Source of the DNA: an uncultured Campylobacter sp.
Lineage (GTDB): Bacteria > Campylobacterota > Campylobacteria > Campylobacterales > Campylobacteraceae
Length of the DNA stretch: 23,583 nt
Assembly: GCF_938045535.1 (NCBI RefSeq)
Contig: NZ_CALIMQ010000021.1
Coordinates: 1-23,583, forward strand
Reading direction: 5' to 3'
Shown piece after piece: positions 13,840 to 22,143 of the stretch (positions are counted from its first letter, which is position 1; the number at the start of each line of letters is the position of its first letter). Below the pieces are notes generated by a model. The model made no database searches. It was given only the letters and a program-made list of their open reading frames with translations, and was not told where the DNA came from. The position numbers and the translations under genes were made by a program.

Positions 13840-14965
13840 AGATATACTCGCTCATCAGCGGCTGCAGCCCGCCGTCGCGGATCGCCTCGCAGACCTCGCT
13901 TACGCTGCGCGCGTCGCTGATCTCGAACTGCTCGTCGCCCCTCTGCTCGCTGTGCCCGCCGATACCCACGCTCACGCCTGCCGAAATTTTGCTCGCCGCG
14001 ATCCTGATCGCATTGTCGCGGAAGCCCGCCCTCTCGCGCGTGGAGATCGTGATCTGCGCACTTGGCAGCAGCAGCCGATACGCGCACATCACCTGCAGCA
14101 GCTCGCGCTCGCCGACGTCTTTCGGGTTTATTTTGTCGTTGTTGATGATCGGGCGCAGGCGCGGCACCGAAAAGGCAATCTCGGCGCGCGGGTACTTGCG
14201 CTGAAGCAGCCACGCGTGCACGCCCGTAGCAAAGGCATCGCGGCGGAAGTCCCCGAGCCCCAAAAGCGCCGCAAAGCCCACTCCGCGCATACCGCCTCTG
14301 ATCGCGCGCTCTTGAGCTGCGAAGCGATACGCAAAAACGCGCTTGTTGCCCGCAAGATGCAGCTGCGCGTAGCACGCGGGATCGTAGGTTTCTTGAAAAA
14401 CGGTGACGAAATCGACGCCGCAAGCGTGCAGATAGGCGTAATCGGCGGAATTTAGCGGATAAATTTCAGCGCCGATTACCTTAAAATACTGCCGCGCGAG
14501 CTCGCAGGCGCGCCCGATGTAGCGTACGGGGCTGTTTTTCTCGCTCTCGCCCGTGAGGATTAAAATTTCTTCTAGTCCGCTCGCCGCGATCGCTTCAAAC
14601 TCCGCCTTTAGCTGCGTCTCATCGAGCTTTGCGCGCGCGATTTTGTTTTTGCAGTTAAAGCCGCAGTAAACGCACAGATTGTCGCAGTAGTTTGAGATGT
14701 AAATCGGCGTGAAAACGGCAACGTTGCTGCCGAAATGCGCCGCCTTCTCGCGCGCTGCGGCTTGTGCAATCTGCTCCAAATGCTCGTTCGCGCGCACGCT
14801 TAGTAGCGCGGCAAAATCGCGCAGACTTCTGTTTTTCGCGCTGATCGCCCTTTGCACGTCAGCCTCGCTCGCCTCCTCGCAAAAGCCATCGCGCAGAGCA
14901 AGCGTGCGCTGCATTATCTCGCTTCCGATATCCTCCATGCCCGCTAGATAGCCGGTTTTATTCAT
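13832..14965 (-). CDS. thiH: 2-iminoacetate synthase ThiH
   Basis: ThiH is a radical-SAM enzyme that cleaves tyrosine to dehydroglycine (2-iminoacetate) and p-cresol, supplying a two-carbon-nitrogen unit for the thiamine thiazole ring. It works with ThiG. Its 377 residues equal the E. coli length. The 4Fe-4S cysteines sit in CxxxCxxC as Cys94, Cys98 and Cys101 (SNYCDNLCVYCGFNCKN). Other family segments are ILILTGESEK, IYPLNSADYAYLHACGVDFVTVFQETYD, and SVPRLRPI. The ATG at 14965 is preceded by AAAAGGAAAA. A Met at residue 10 is possible but has no better signal. Operon position between thiG and tenI is as in C. jejuni, but with a 234-bp gap after thiG. Confidence 0.96.
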   Translation of the reverse strand: MNKTGYLAGMEDIGSEIMQRTLALRDGFCEEASEADVQRAISAKNRSLRDFAALLSVRANEHLEQIAQAAAREKAAHFGSNVAVFTPIYISNYCDNLCVYCGFNCKNKIARAKLDETQLKAEFEAIAASGLEEILILTGESEKNSPVRYIGRACELARQYFKVIGAEIYPLNSADYAYLHACGVDFVTVFQETYDPACYAQLHLAGNKRVFAYRFAAQERAIRGGMRGVGFAALLGLGDFRRDAFATGVHAWLLQRKYPRAEIAFSVPRLRPIINNDKINPKDVGERELLQVMCAYRLLLPSAQITISTRERAGFRDNAIRIAASKISAGVSVGIGGHSEQRGDEQFEISDARSVSEVCEAIRDGGLQPLMSEYIYV

Positions 14966-15199
14966 TTTTAAAATTTTCCTTTTAAATTTTTATTTAAATT
15001 CTACGCGGCACGTTTTTGCGTGCAAATTCTTGCCGCGCAAATTTTAAAATTTCATATTGTACTGCGCCGTGCGAAATTTTAAAATTTCACGCCATGTTTA
15101 TCGGCTGCTATGCCGAGCTGCGCTATATGTATCCAAGAAATGCAAATTCGGCGCAAAAAAACACGGCTCGCGCAACCAAGCCGCGTTTAAATTTAACCA

Positions 15200-15961
15200 C
15201 TAGCGCAAAAACCCCGTTAGCGGCGAGCTTGCACTGGCTGTCTTAGAAACGGCGCCGAGCCCCGCCAGATAGGCATCGCGCCCCGCCTGCACGCCGAGTG
15301 CAAACGCCCGCGCCATCAGCGCCAGATCCCCGCTTGTGGCGATCGCCGTATTTACCATCACCGCAGCGCAGCCCATCTGCATCGCCTCGCAGGCCTCGCT
15401 AGGCGCGCCGAGCCCCGCATCTACGATGATCGGCACGTCGATTTCGCTGAGCAAAATTTCGATCATCCCGCGCATCATCAGCCCGCGATTAGAGCCGATC
15501 GGCGCGGCCAGAGGCATCACGGCGGCAGCCCCCACGCTTACTAGATCGCGAGCTACGCACAGATCGGCGTGCATGTAGGCAAGCGGCACGAAGCCCTCGC
15601 GCGCTAGGGCCTCGCAGGCTTTGATCGTCTCGGAATTGTCGGGCAGAAGGTATTTGCTGTCGCCTATGATCTCGATCTTTACGAAGTCGCCGCAGCCAAG
15701 CTCGCGCGCGAGCCGTGCGATCCGCAGCGCCTCCTCGGCATTTCGTGCGCCGCTGGTATTCGGCAGCAACGTGACGCCGCGAGGGATGAAATCCAAGATA
15801 TTGCGGCTCTTGCTTTCGTTCACGCGGCGCAGCGCAAGCGTGACGATCTCGCAGCCCGCATGCCGAACGCAGGCGTCGATCATCGCGTGATCGAACTTGC
15901 CAGAGCCCATTATCAGGCGCGAGCTAAACTCCCTGCCGCCTAAGATCAGTTTATCGTCCAT
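15200..15961 (-). CDS. thiG: Thiazole synthase ThiG
   Basis: ThiG assembles the thiazole phosphate ring from deoxyxylulose phosphate, dehydroglycine and the sulfur carried on ThiS thiocarboxylate. The 253 residues fit the family. The Schiff-base lysine is Lys95 in FVKIEIIGD. RLIMGSGKFD (15-24), TLALRRV, LLPNTSGARNAEEALRIARLARE, PLAAPIGSNRG and VPIIVDAGLGAPSEACEAMQMG, followed by VMVNTAIA, are all intact phosphate- and substrate-binding segments. Upstream there is a weak AGAGGATAG-type ribosome binding site before the ATG at 15961. It is separated from thiF by 525 bp without a gene, unusual for this operon. Confidence 0.97.
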   Translation of the reverse strand: MDDKLILGGREFSSRLIMGSGKFDHAMIDACVRHAGCEIVTLALRRVNESKSRNILDFIPRGVTLLPNTSGARNAEEALRIARLARELGCGDFVKIEIIGDSKYLLPDNSETIKACEALAREGFVPLAYMHADLCVARDLVSVGAAAVMPLAAPIGSNRGLMMRGMIEILLSEIDVPIIVDAGLGAPSEACEAMQMGCAAVMVNTAIATSGDLALMARAFALGVQAGRDAYLAGLGAVSKTASASSPLTGFLR

Positions 15962-16486
15962 TCTATCCTCTTTAGTTTAAATTTCGTTTTCACATACGGC
16001 GCAAATAGCGCAATATCAGTGCTTGCGCGCGCATTATACACAGCGCGAAATTGCGGCGCAGATTGTGCACCTCGCTTCTGTCGCTATTTTAACGCGCCGC
16101 ACGGACGACGGCTTCTAAAATTTCCCGTCAAATTTTATGCCATGACACAAAATTTTAAAATTTCATGCGCAGACTGCGGCTCGCTTCGCTGCGCGGAATT
16201 TTAAATTCTACGTCCAAAAGTAGCTCGCTCGCGCCGAATAAATTTTAAAATTCTACTTTCCCGCTAGCCAGGCACGGCAAATGGTTTAAATTTCGTCGTT
16301 TAAATTTAGATCTCGCGGCTAAATTTACGCGGCGCGCAGTAAATTTTACGCCGTTTTAAAAACGCGCGCCGTATGCCGCTGAAACGCTCGCCGCTTCTCA
16401 AAAATAATCGCGCGAGGCTTAAATTTAGCAACAATACACAAAGGCGCGTAAATTTAGAAATGCCGAAGCGCGCGATTAGCGCCAAG
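15962..16486. other. Gene-free spacer between thiF and thiG
   Basis: No supported gene lies in these 525 bp; short open frames have no family resemblance or ribosome binding sites. The spacer contains ATTTTAAAAT palindromes at 16152 and 16242 and many other AAATTT words. I see no promoter or riboswitch that would explain its length. Confidence 0.5.
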
Positions 16487-17281
16487 CTAGCCCTCCTCGC
16501 CCAAAATCAGCCTAAGCGCGACGTTTGCCTGATGTGCGGCGCAGATCGCCACGCGCGGCGCAAGCAGCCCCGCGCCCTGAGCCGCAGCGCTTTTGCGGTC
16601 GCCGCAGACAAAGACGTTTTTGCCGAGCCGCGTCGTGCGGATCTCGTTGGCGTCGCCGCTGCCCGCCATACCGCTAGCGCAGATCAAAAAGCGATCCGTT
16701 CCGCCGAGCGCGTCGAAAAGCATCGATTTCGCCGCCGCGTCGTCGAAGCACTCGCAAATTATACGCTCGTTTTTTAAAATTTCGGCTACGTTTTGCGCGG
16801 TAAGTTGCTCGTTTAAGGTTCGCACGCGCACGAACGGGTTTATGCGCGCGATTTTTTCGCGCAGAGCGGCTGTTTTGGGCTTGTAAAGATCGCCGATCTC
16901 ATACTGTTGGCGGTTTAGGTTGGTAGGCTCGACGACGTCGAAGTCGATCAAAAAGAGCTCGCCCACGCCCGCGCGCGCAAGCAGGATCGCAACGTTGGAG
17001 CCGAGCCCGCCGAGCCCGCAGATCGCCACGCGCGAGCCTTGCAACGCCGCGTTTACGGCGGGGGCATTGCGAGCAAGCATCAGCTCGCGAAGCTCCTGCG
17101 GCGATAGCGACGCGCCGCGCGAGAGCAAAAAGAGCTCATCGCCCGCCTTCAGTTCGCAATTTTGCATGCTCGCATAGCCGTTTATCACGGCGATCTCGCC
17201 GCTAAATTTAACCTCGCGCTTCAGCCCTTCAAGATCGCTCGCGCCCGTTTCGTAAGCTTTGCTATTTAATTTTATCTGCAT
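16487..17281 (-). CDS. thiF: ThiS adenylyltransferase ThiF with N-terminal beta-grasp-like domain
   Basis: ThiF adenylates the C-terminal glycine of ThiS so that sulfur can be added for thiazole synthesis; it is an E1/MoeB-like enzyme. The ATP-binding GLGGLGS is at 89-95, followed by LIDFDVVEPTNLNRQQY with the conserved Arg124, and KTAALREKIARINPFV. The first 60 residues (MQIKLNSKAYE...ELFLLSRGA) look like a ThiS-type beta-grasp fold without the terminal GG. Total is 264 residues. CxxC zinc pairs seen in E. coli ThiF are absent. I chose the ATG at 17281, with AGGATC just upstream; the frame stays open back to 17482, but that part is Arg/Lys/Ala spacer translation. Confidence 0.9.
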   Translation of the reverse strand: MQIKLNSKAYETGASDLEGLKREVKFSGEIAVINGYASMQNCELKAGDELFLLSRGASLSPQELRELMLARNAPAVNAALQGSRVAICGLGGLGSNVAILLARAGVGELFLIDFDVVEPTNLNRQQYEIGDLYKPKTAALREKIARINPFVRVRTLNEQLTAQNVAEILKNERIICECFDDAAAKSMLFDALGGTDRFLICASGMAGSGDANEIRTTRLGKNVFVCGDRKSAAAQGAGLLAPRVAICAAHQANVALRLILGEEG

Positions 17282-18261
17282 TTTGATCCTAAATTTTATC
17301 TTTTTGCGCGCCCTAGCCTCGCCGCGCTCAAATTCCAATCCCGCGCCTCTTTTGCGTCGCGCAAAGCCGCAAATTTTAACGATTTTACGAGCTGTAGCGC
17401 GCATTGCTTGCTTCGCACCATGGCGATTTATCCTAAGGCGAATTTGCGCGGTCTTGATGGCCGAAGCTCGACCCGCCGCCATGATTGAGCCAAATTAACC
17501 AACGCGCCCGCACTCGGGCTCAACGCCAGTACGCTTTAGCTCGCGCCTCGCAAAGAGCGATGATCAATCGCGCGCAAATCCCGAAGCAAGCTCGATCGAT
17601 AAAATTTTGACGCCGTATCGTGCGCTTTGTTTTGAGCAGCCTTAAGCTTTTTAAATTTATCGCGCCGCGCAAATTTCATCGGCGCAAGCCGCTTGTTTTA
17701 CCACGCGCCGCACAACCAAGTCGCATTCCCGCTCTTTTTTATGTCGCAGTATCGTAACGCGGCATATCGATATATCTCCGAATCAATCCGTTAATTTTAC
17801 GCACTGCGGCGTGCCGCCGAACGCGAAATTTTATGTTTAATACAAATAGATCACGCGGCACATACCGTGTTTATGAGCTAATTTAGCGCGCTCGCTGGCA
17901 AAATTTGCGCGTCGAGTGCCGTTACTGAGCGCGACGCAGCGAAATTTTAAACCGTACGCTCAAACTTTACAATACCGATACAAAATTTTAAAACTCCTGC
18001 GTTAAGCCGCCCGCGGCTTAGTTCGCTTACAAAATTTAAATCTCGCCGCAGGCACCAGGCTACCGCGGCTTCCTCATAAATTTAAAAATCCAAACGCTGT
18101 CGTGTCGCTACGCCATGTCGCCGTATCGCTTAAATTTTAACGACGCGCGTACAAATTTTAAGCCCAAGCCGCCGTGTCGCTACGCCGATTAAAATTTAGT
18201 AGCCTCCGCGCGGATTTAAACTTCGGTCGTCGCAATTTTAACATAATCCAAAGCTCCGACC
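17282..18261. other. Gene-free spacer of about 980 bp between thiS and thiF
   Basis: I see no gene on either strand: frames are short, lack ribosome binding sites and have no family resemblance. The spacer is GC-rich sequence punctuated by AAATTT words. It holds a 14-base direct repeat, CGTGTCGCTACGCC, at 18101-18114 and 18173-18186. No tRNA, terminator or TPP riboswitch could be recognised. Confidence 0.5.
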
Positions 18262-18465
18262 TCAGCCGCCGCCTACGAACTCGACGATCTCATATTTTTT
18301 GCCGCTTGAGATCTGCGTGCGCCCCCACGCCTCTTTTTTTAAAATTTCGCCGTCGCGCTCGAGTGCTACTAGGCGCAGATCGTGTCCGCGCCGGCGTAAA
18401 AACTCGCTCACGCTCATATCTTGCGCCAGCTGCAGCGGCTCGCCGTTTACGCAGATCTCAATCAT
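18262..18465 (-). CDS. thiS: Sulfur carrier protein ThiS
   Basis: ThiS is the ubiquitin-like sulfur carrier for thiazole synthesis. The 67 residues have the beta-grasp pattern: MIEICVNGEPLQL, a helix with SVSEFLRRRG, VALERDGEILKKEAW and KKYEIVEFVGGG. The C-terminal Gly-Gly that becomes the thiocarboxylate is present, preceded by a third Gly. The start at 18465 overlaps the stop of the ABC-F gene by eight bases (ATGATTGA), so the two genes are probably translated together. A longer frame exists upstream, but it only re-reads the ABC-F gene. Confidence 0.93.
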   Translation of the reverse strand: MIEICVNGEPLQLAQDMSVSEFLRRRGHDLRLVALERDGEILKKEAWGRTQISSGKKYEIVEFVGGG

Positions 18466-20050
18466 CGCTCGCCCCCAAGCTCTCGCGATACTCCTCATAA
18501 GTGCCCCTAAAATCGACGATTTCGCCGTCTCCTTTGAGGTGCAAAATTCTATTTGCAAACGCGTCGATGAGCTCGCGGTCATGGCTCACGCAGATCGCGC
18601 ATCCCGCGAAGTTATACAGCGCTTCGCCGAGCGCGATGATCGCCTCAAGATCGAGGTGGTTGTTGGGCTCATCAAGCACCAGCAGGTTCGGGCGTTGCAG
18701 CATTAGCTTGCTTAGCATCACGCGGTGCTTCTCGCCGCCGCTTAGGCTACCCACGCTTTTCTCCTGCTCCGCGCCACTAAAAAGCATACGTCCAAGGCAT
18801 TTGCGAATTTCATCCAGATCCCTATTCTGCGGGCTTTGTAGATATTCGTAGAGCTTGAGCTCGCCTGAAATTTTATTATTCGTATCCTGCGCGAAGTACC
18901 CAGGCTCGATCGTGGCGCCCATATGCACCTTACCGCGCTGCGGCGCGAGCTCGCCCATGATGATCTTGCAAAGCGTGCTTTTGCCCACGCCATTTCGCCC
19001 GATGATCGCGATCTTATCGCCGTGGGCGAGCTTGAGGTTGAAATTTTTCAGAATTTCAATCTCGCCGAAGCTCATATCCACGCCGTTTAGCTCTAAAATT
19101 TCATTGCCGATCTCGCGCGCAGGCTTGAATAAAATGCTAGGCTCCCTGCGCGAAGAGGTCGCAAGCTCGCCAAGATCAAGTTTGTCGAGCTGTTTTTGGC
19201 GGCTCGTGGCCTGCTTTGCTTTGCTTGCGTTGGCGCTAAAGCGAGCGATAAATTTTTCAAGCTCCGCCTTTTCTTTGAGCTTTTTCTCGCGCTCGAACTG
19301 CGCCTGTTTGGCGATGAGATTGGACGCGATAAACCAGTCGTCGTAATTGCCGCTAAATTCGCGCACCCGCCTAAAGTCCACGTCGAGGATGTCCGTGCAG
19401 ACGCGGTTTAAGAAGTGGCGGTCGTGGCTGATGACTACGAGCGTGCCTGTGTGGCGATTTAGCTCAAACTCGAGCCACGAAATGGCGTCGATATCGAGAT
19501 TGTTCGTAGGCTCGTCCAAAAACAGCACGTCGGGGCGCGGGAAGAGCACCTGCGCGAGAAGGACCTTAAATTTATCGCTCGTCTCGATCTCGCTCATCTT
19601 TTTATCGAAGTCGTTTAGCCCCAGCGAGCTTAAAATTTTCTCGATCCGCGTTTCGTACTCGTAGGCGGGATCCTCCTCCGCGCAGATCATCTCAAGCTCG
19701 CCGAGGCGCTCGTTTATCTCGTCGTTAAACTCGCCCGCCTCGTAAAGCTGCGTCTTTTCGCGCACGGCGTCATAAAGGCGCTTGTTGCCGTAAAGCACGG
19801 CGTCTTTGACGCTGAAACTTTCAAAGGCGAATTGATCCTGCCCCAAAACGCCGATTTTAAGCCCGCTCTCTATTAAAATTTCGCCGCTGCTTGCTTCGAT
19901 CTGCCCGCTTAAAATTTTAAGTAGCGTCGATTTACCCGCGCCGTTTGCGCCGATGAGACCGTAGCGTCTGCCCTTATCGAGGCTCAAATTTACGTTTTCA
20001 AAAAGCAGCTGTTTGCCAAAGCGCATCGTAAGATCTTTGATTTCAACCAT
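18458..20050 (-). CDS. ABC-F family ATPase, YbiT type
   Basis: This 530-residue protein has two ABC domains in one soluble chain and no membrane segment, as in ABC-F translation factors that act at the ribosomal E-site. The first Walker A is GANGAGKS (34-41) and the first Walker B is FLDEPTNNLD (177-186). The linker, about 240-310, contains FSANASKAKQATSRQKQLDK. The second Walker A is GRNGVGKS (351-358), the signature is SLSGGEKHR (435-443), and the second Walker B is LVLDEPNNHLD (457-467). The first signature is degenerate (ETSDKFKVLLAQ), and the linker matches E. coli YbiT, hence the subtype. The second EPTNHLD motif reads EPNNHLD. The ATG at 20050 follows AAGGAAAA. A TACAAT box at 20178-20183 may start the ABC-F-thi transcript. 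Confidence 0.92.
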   Translation of the reverse strand: MVEIKDLTMRFGKQLLFENVNLSLDKGRRYGLIGANGAGKSTLLKILSGQIEASSGEILIESGLKIGVLGQDQFAFESFSVKDAVLYGNKRLYDAVREKTQLYEAGEFNDEINERLGELEMICAEEDPAYEYETRIEKILSSLGLNDFDKKMSEIETSDKFKVLLAQVLFPRPDVLFLDEPTNNLDIDAISWLEFELNRHTGTLVVISHDRHFLNRVCTDILDVDFRRVREFSGNYDDWFIASNLIAKQAQFEREKKLKEKAELEKFIARFSANASKAKQATSRQKQLDKLDLGELATSSRREPSILFKPAREIGNEILELNGVDMSFGEIEILKNFNLKLAHGDKIAIIGRNGVGKSTLCKIIMGELAPQRGKVHMGATIEPGYFAQDTNNKISGELKLYEYLQSPQNRDLDEIRKCLGRMLFSGAEQEKSVGSLSGGEKHRVMLSKLMLQRPNLLVLDEPNNHLDLEAIIALGEALYNFAGCAICVSHDRELIDAFANRILHLKGDGEIVDFRGTYEEYRESLGASDD

Positions 20051-20177
20051 ATTTTTCCTTTTAAATTTCTCTTTGCGTTGCCTTGCGCACGGGCTTCTGC
20101 CAGGTTTTGCGCCCAAATTTCATCTCGCGGTTTATTGCAGCATTTTGCGCCGCGCGGAGCTGCGATAAATTTCTCCT

Positions 20178-20183
20178 ATTGTA
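20178..20183 (-). promoter_or_regulatory. Candidate -10 box for the ABC-F/thi operon
   Basis: The minus strand reads AAGCTACAATAGG, with TACAAT one base from consensus, about 130 bases before the ABC-F start. No better candidate lies in the 210-bp gap downstream of the CDF gene. Confidence 0.35.
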
Positions 20184-20259
20184 GCTTAAAATTCTGAAAT
20201 TTCGCCGAAGGCGCGCGGGTGGGCACGATTAAATTTAAACCGCTAGAGCAATTTAAATT

Positions 20260-21387
20260 TTAGCCGCTGTAATCGCTATCGCGAGTGATGATGAGCGTGT
20301 AGTTCGGATACGCGGCGCGCACCTGCTTGCAGACCGCGCGAAACGTCGCCTCCATATCGGGCGCTGCGAAATCGACGATAACGTCGAAGCTGATCGCGTG
20401 CTTTTCCTCGTCGAGATAAAACCCATGTATCTGCGAGACGAACTCGTGCGAAAGCGCCATCTGCTTGATATGTTCGCGGATCTCGGCGGCGCGCGGATCG
20501 TTCTTGTTAAAAGCGTAAATTCCTACGGTGTCTAGGATGATATTAAATTTCGCAAAAACGGCGTTTTGGATGCGGCGCGTAAGAGCGTCGATCTGCGCTG
20601 CGGTCGTGTTCTCTGCGACTTCGATGTGGATGCTGCCGACCATCTTATCGGGTCCGTAGTCATGAAACATCAGATCGTACGCACCGATGACGCCCTCAAA
20701 GCCGCGCACGACGTCGTAAATTTCATTCGTAAGCTCCAAGCTCGGACGTGAGCCCAAAAGCTTGCTGATCGTATCGCGTAGAATTTCATACGCCGTTTTG
20801 ATTAGAAGCGCCGAAATTATCGCGCCCAGATACGCCTCCAAGCTCAGCCCGAAAATAAGCGAAATAAAAGCCGCTACGAGAGTGGCTAGCGATACGAGCG
20901 CGTCGTATTTGGCGTCCACGCCGCTTGCGATGAGCGAGTCGGAATTTACGCGCTCGCCCGTCTTTTGCGTGTAGAGCCCCAGGCTAAATTTCGCCGCGAC
21001 GGCTACGGCGATGATGGCGAGCGAAACCGCATTATAATTCGCCGCTTGCGGATGAATGATCTTTTTGATCGATTCAACGAGCGAGACGCCGCCGGTGTAG
21101 AGGATGATTACGGCGATTACAATCGCGCTTAGATACTCGATCCTGCCGTGTCCGAAGGGGTGCGCGCGATCGGGCTGCTTGCTAGCAAGATGCACGCCCA
21201 CGATCGTAATGACGGACGAAAGTGCGTCGCTTAGGTTATTTACGGCATCAAGTACGATCGCGATCGAGCCAGAAATCAGCCCCACGACGCCCTTAAATGC
21301 CGCTAAAATTACATTTGAAATGATACCGATCGCACCGGTGCGAATGATGATTTTATCTCTGCTATACGCCGCTTGAGGCACTTCCAT
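20260..21387 (-). CDS. Cation diffusion facilitator (CDF) family transporter
   Basis: This is a 375-residue inner-membrane antiporter family member that exports divalent metals (Zn, Fe, Mn, Co or Ni) for protons. The N-terminal half has about six hydrophobic segments. The first metal motif, in helix 2, is DAVNNLSDALSS (47-58) and the partner motif in helix 5 is DAKYDAL (158-164). HPFGHGRIEY (76-85) is the classical loop after helix 2. The C-terminal third is the soluble CDF dimerisation domain, with EVAENTTAAQIDALTRRIQ and a ferredoxin-like pattern, extended by another about 80 residues (FDVIVDFAAPDMEATFRAVCKQV). The ATG at 21387 has AAAGGAGAG upstream. The Asp/Asn motif resembles common bacterial members of unproved metal preference, so I do not name a metal. 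Confidence 0.93.
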   Translation of the reverse strand: MEVPQAAYSRDKIIIRTGAIGIISNVILAAFKGVVGLISGSIAIVLDAVNNLSDALSSVITIVGVHLASKQPDRAHPFGHGRIEYLSAIVIAVIILYTGGVSLVESIKKIIHPQAANYNAVSLAIIAVAVAAKFSLGLYTQKTGERVNSDSLIASGVDAKYDALVSLATLVAAFISLIFGLSLEAYLGAIISALLIKTAYEILRDTISKLLGSRPSLELTNEIYDVVRGFEGVIGAYDLMFHDYGPDKMVGSIHIEVAENTTAAQIDALTRRIQNAVFAKFNIILDTVGIYAFNKNDPRAAEIREHIKQMALSHEFVSQIHGFYLDEEKHAISFDVIVDFAAPDMEATFRAVCKQVRAAYPNYTLIITRDSDYSG

Positions 21388-21405
21388 TATCTCTCCTTTG
21401 AAATT

Positions 21406-21786
21406 TTACTCTAAGCCGCAATCGCTGCGCGTATAGGTCAGATCGGCGATTTTTTCGCCACTTTGCAGAAATTCTCGTACGCCTATGCGATTTAGACTGC
21501 CCGCTTTCATCATCGCGCAGACGTCCTTTTGCCTGTTAGCGCGCAAAATGCTTTCAAAATTTTGCTTGATTTTGGGATCTACTTTATCCCAAATTTCATT
21601 TTTTAGAATCGTGGGAATTACAAATTTATCGCCCTCGCATGTAGCCGCGCTCAACTCTATATTTTTAGTCGCGGGGTGACTGTGCCCATTTACGGCGTCC
21701 GCCAAAGCCTTGCAGCGCTCGGCATCTCCCGCAAGCGCTGCGCTGCAGATAAATATGCCAAACAGGGCGAGTATAAATTTTTTCAT
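21406..21786 (-). CDS. Small secreted Cys-containing protein of unknown function
   Basis: This is a 126-residue protein with a clear signal peptide (MKKFILALFGIFICSAALA, cleavage after residue 19) and a mature part of about 107 residues with four cysteines (25, 50, 90, 123), likely forming two disulfides in the periplasm. I do not recognise the family. The start is decided by the ribosome binding site: AGGAG touches the upstream ATG at 21792 with no spacing, while the ATG at 21786 has a normal six-base gap, so the protein should begin MKKF and not MKMKKF. A TATGAT box lies about 30 bases upstream. It is 18 bp from the CDF gene and could be cotranscribed with it. Confidence 0.75.
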   Translation of the reverse strand: MKKFILALFGIFICSAALAGDAERCKALADAVNGHSHPATKNIELSAATCEGDKFVIPTILKNEIWDKVDPKIKQNFESILRANRQKDVCAMMKAGSLNRIGVREFLQSGEKIADLTYTRSDCGLE

Positions 21787-22143
21787 TTTCATCTCCTGAT
21801 TTTATTTGAAATTTATCATATTCAAATTTTAAATTCAATCTATTTTTTGAAATTTAAAGATCCTTTGCGCGGCGCAAATCCGCGAACCGCCAAAATTACT
21901 TACGTTAAAATAGCGGCGTAAATTCAATAAATCACCGCTAGAAATTTTCTAAATCGCGACAAAAATTCTTTAAATTCCGCGCAAAATTCTATGAGTAGAA
22001 ATTTTGCGACGGATCGCATGCGCTCGCTCAAAGCGGCGTGCGGCGAGATCGTCCGTATCTTTTTTAACTCGCCTTTAAGTTATAGATTTAACGCAGCTTA
22101 AAAAAAGCTCCAGCCAATCCGCCTCGCGTTTAAATTTATAAAT
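21787..22143. other. Intergenic region downstream of dapD
   Basis: No gene is supported. The region contains the candidate promoter of the small secreted protein. It also has a near-perfect hairpin, CGCAAAATTCT (21980-21990) with AGAAATTTTGCG (21997-22008), which could end dapD transcription but has no T-run after it. Confidence 0.4.
21815..21820 (-). promoter_or_regulatory. Candidate -10 box for the small secreted protein
   Basis: The minus strand reads AATATGATAAAT; TATGAT is one base from consensus and about 30 bases before the ATG at 21786, in a strongly AT-rich stretch. Confidence 0.4.

Noticed and set aside
13587..14423. Minus-strand 278-codon Arg/Ala-rich frame overlapping thiH
   Set aside because: It is an out-of-frame reading of thiH, whose radical-SAM cysteines and full length fix the real frame.
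17282..17482. Upstream extension of thiF to an ATG at 17482
   Set aside because: The extra 67 residues are Arg/Lys/Ala-rich spacer translation; the ATG at 17281 has AGGATC before it and starts the beta-grasp-like domain.
20051..20116. Upstream extension of the ABC-F gene to 20116
   Set aside because: The canonical MVEIKDLTMRFG start at 20050 has a strong AAGGAAAA site; the extension has none.
17282..20260. TPP riboswitch controlling the thi operon
   Set aside because: I looked for the CTGAGA and ACCTGA core elements on the minus strand upstream of ABC-F, thiS and thiF and did not find them.
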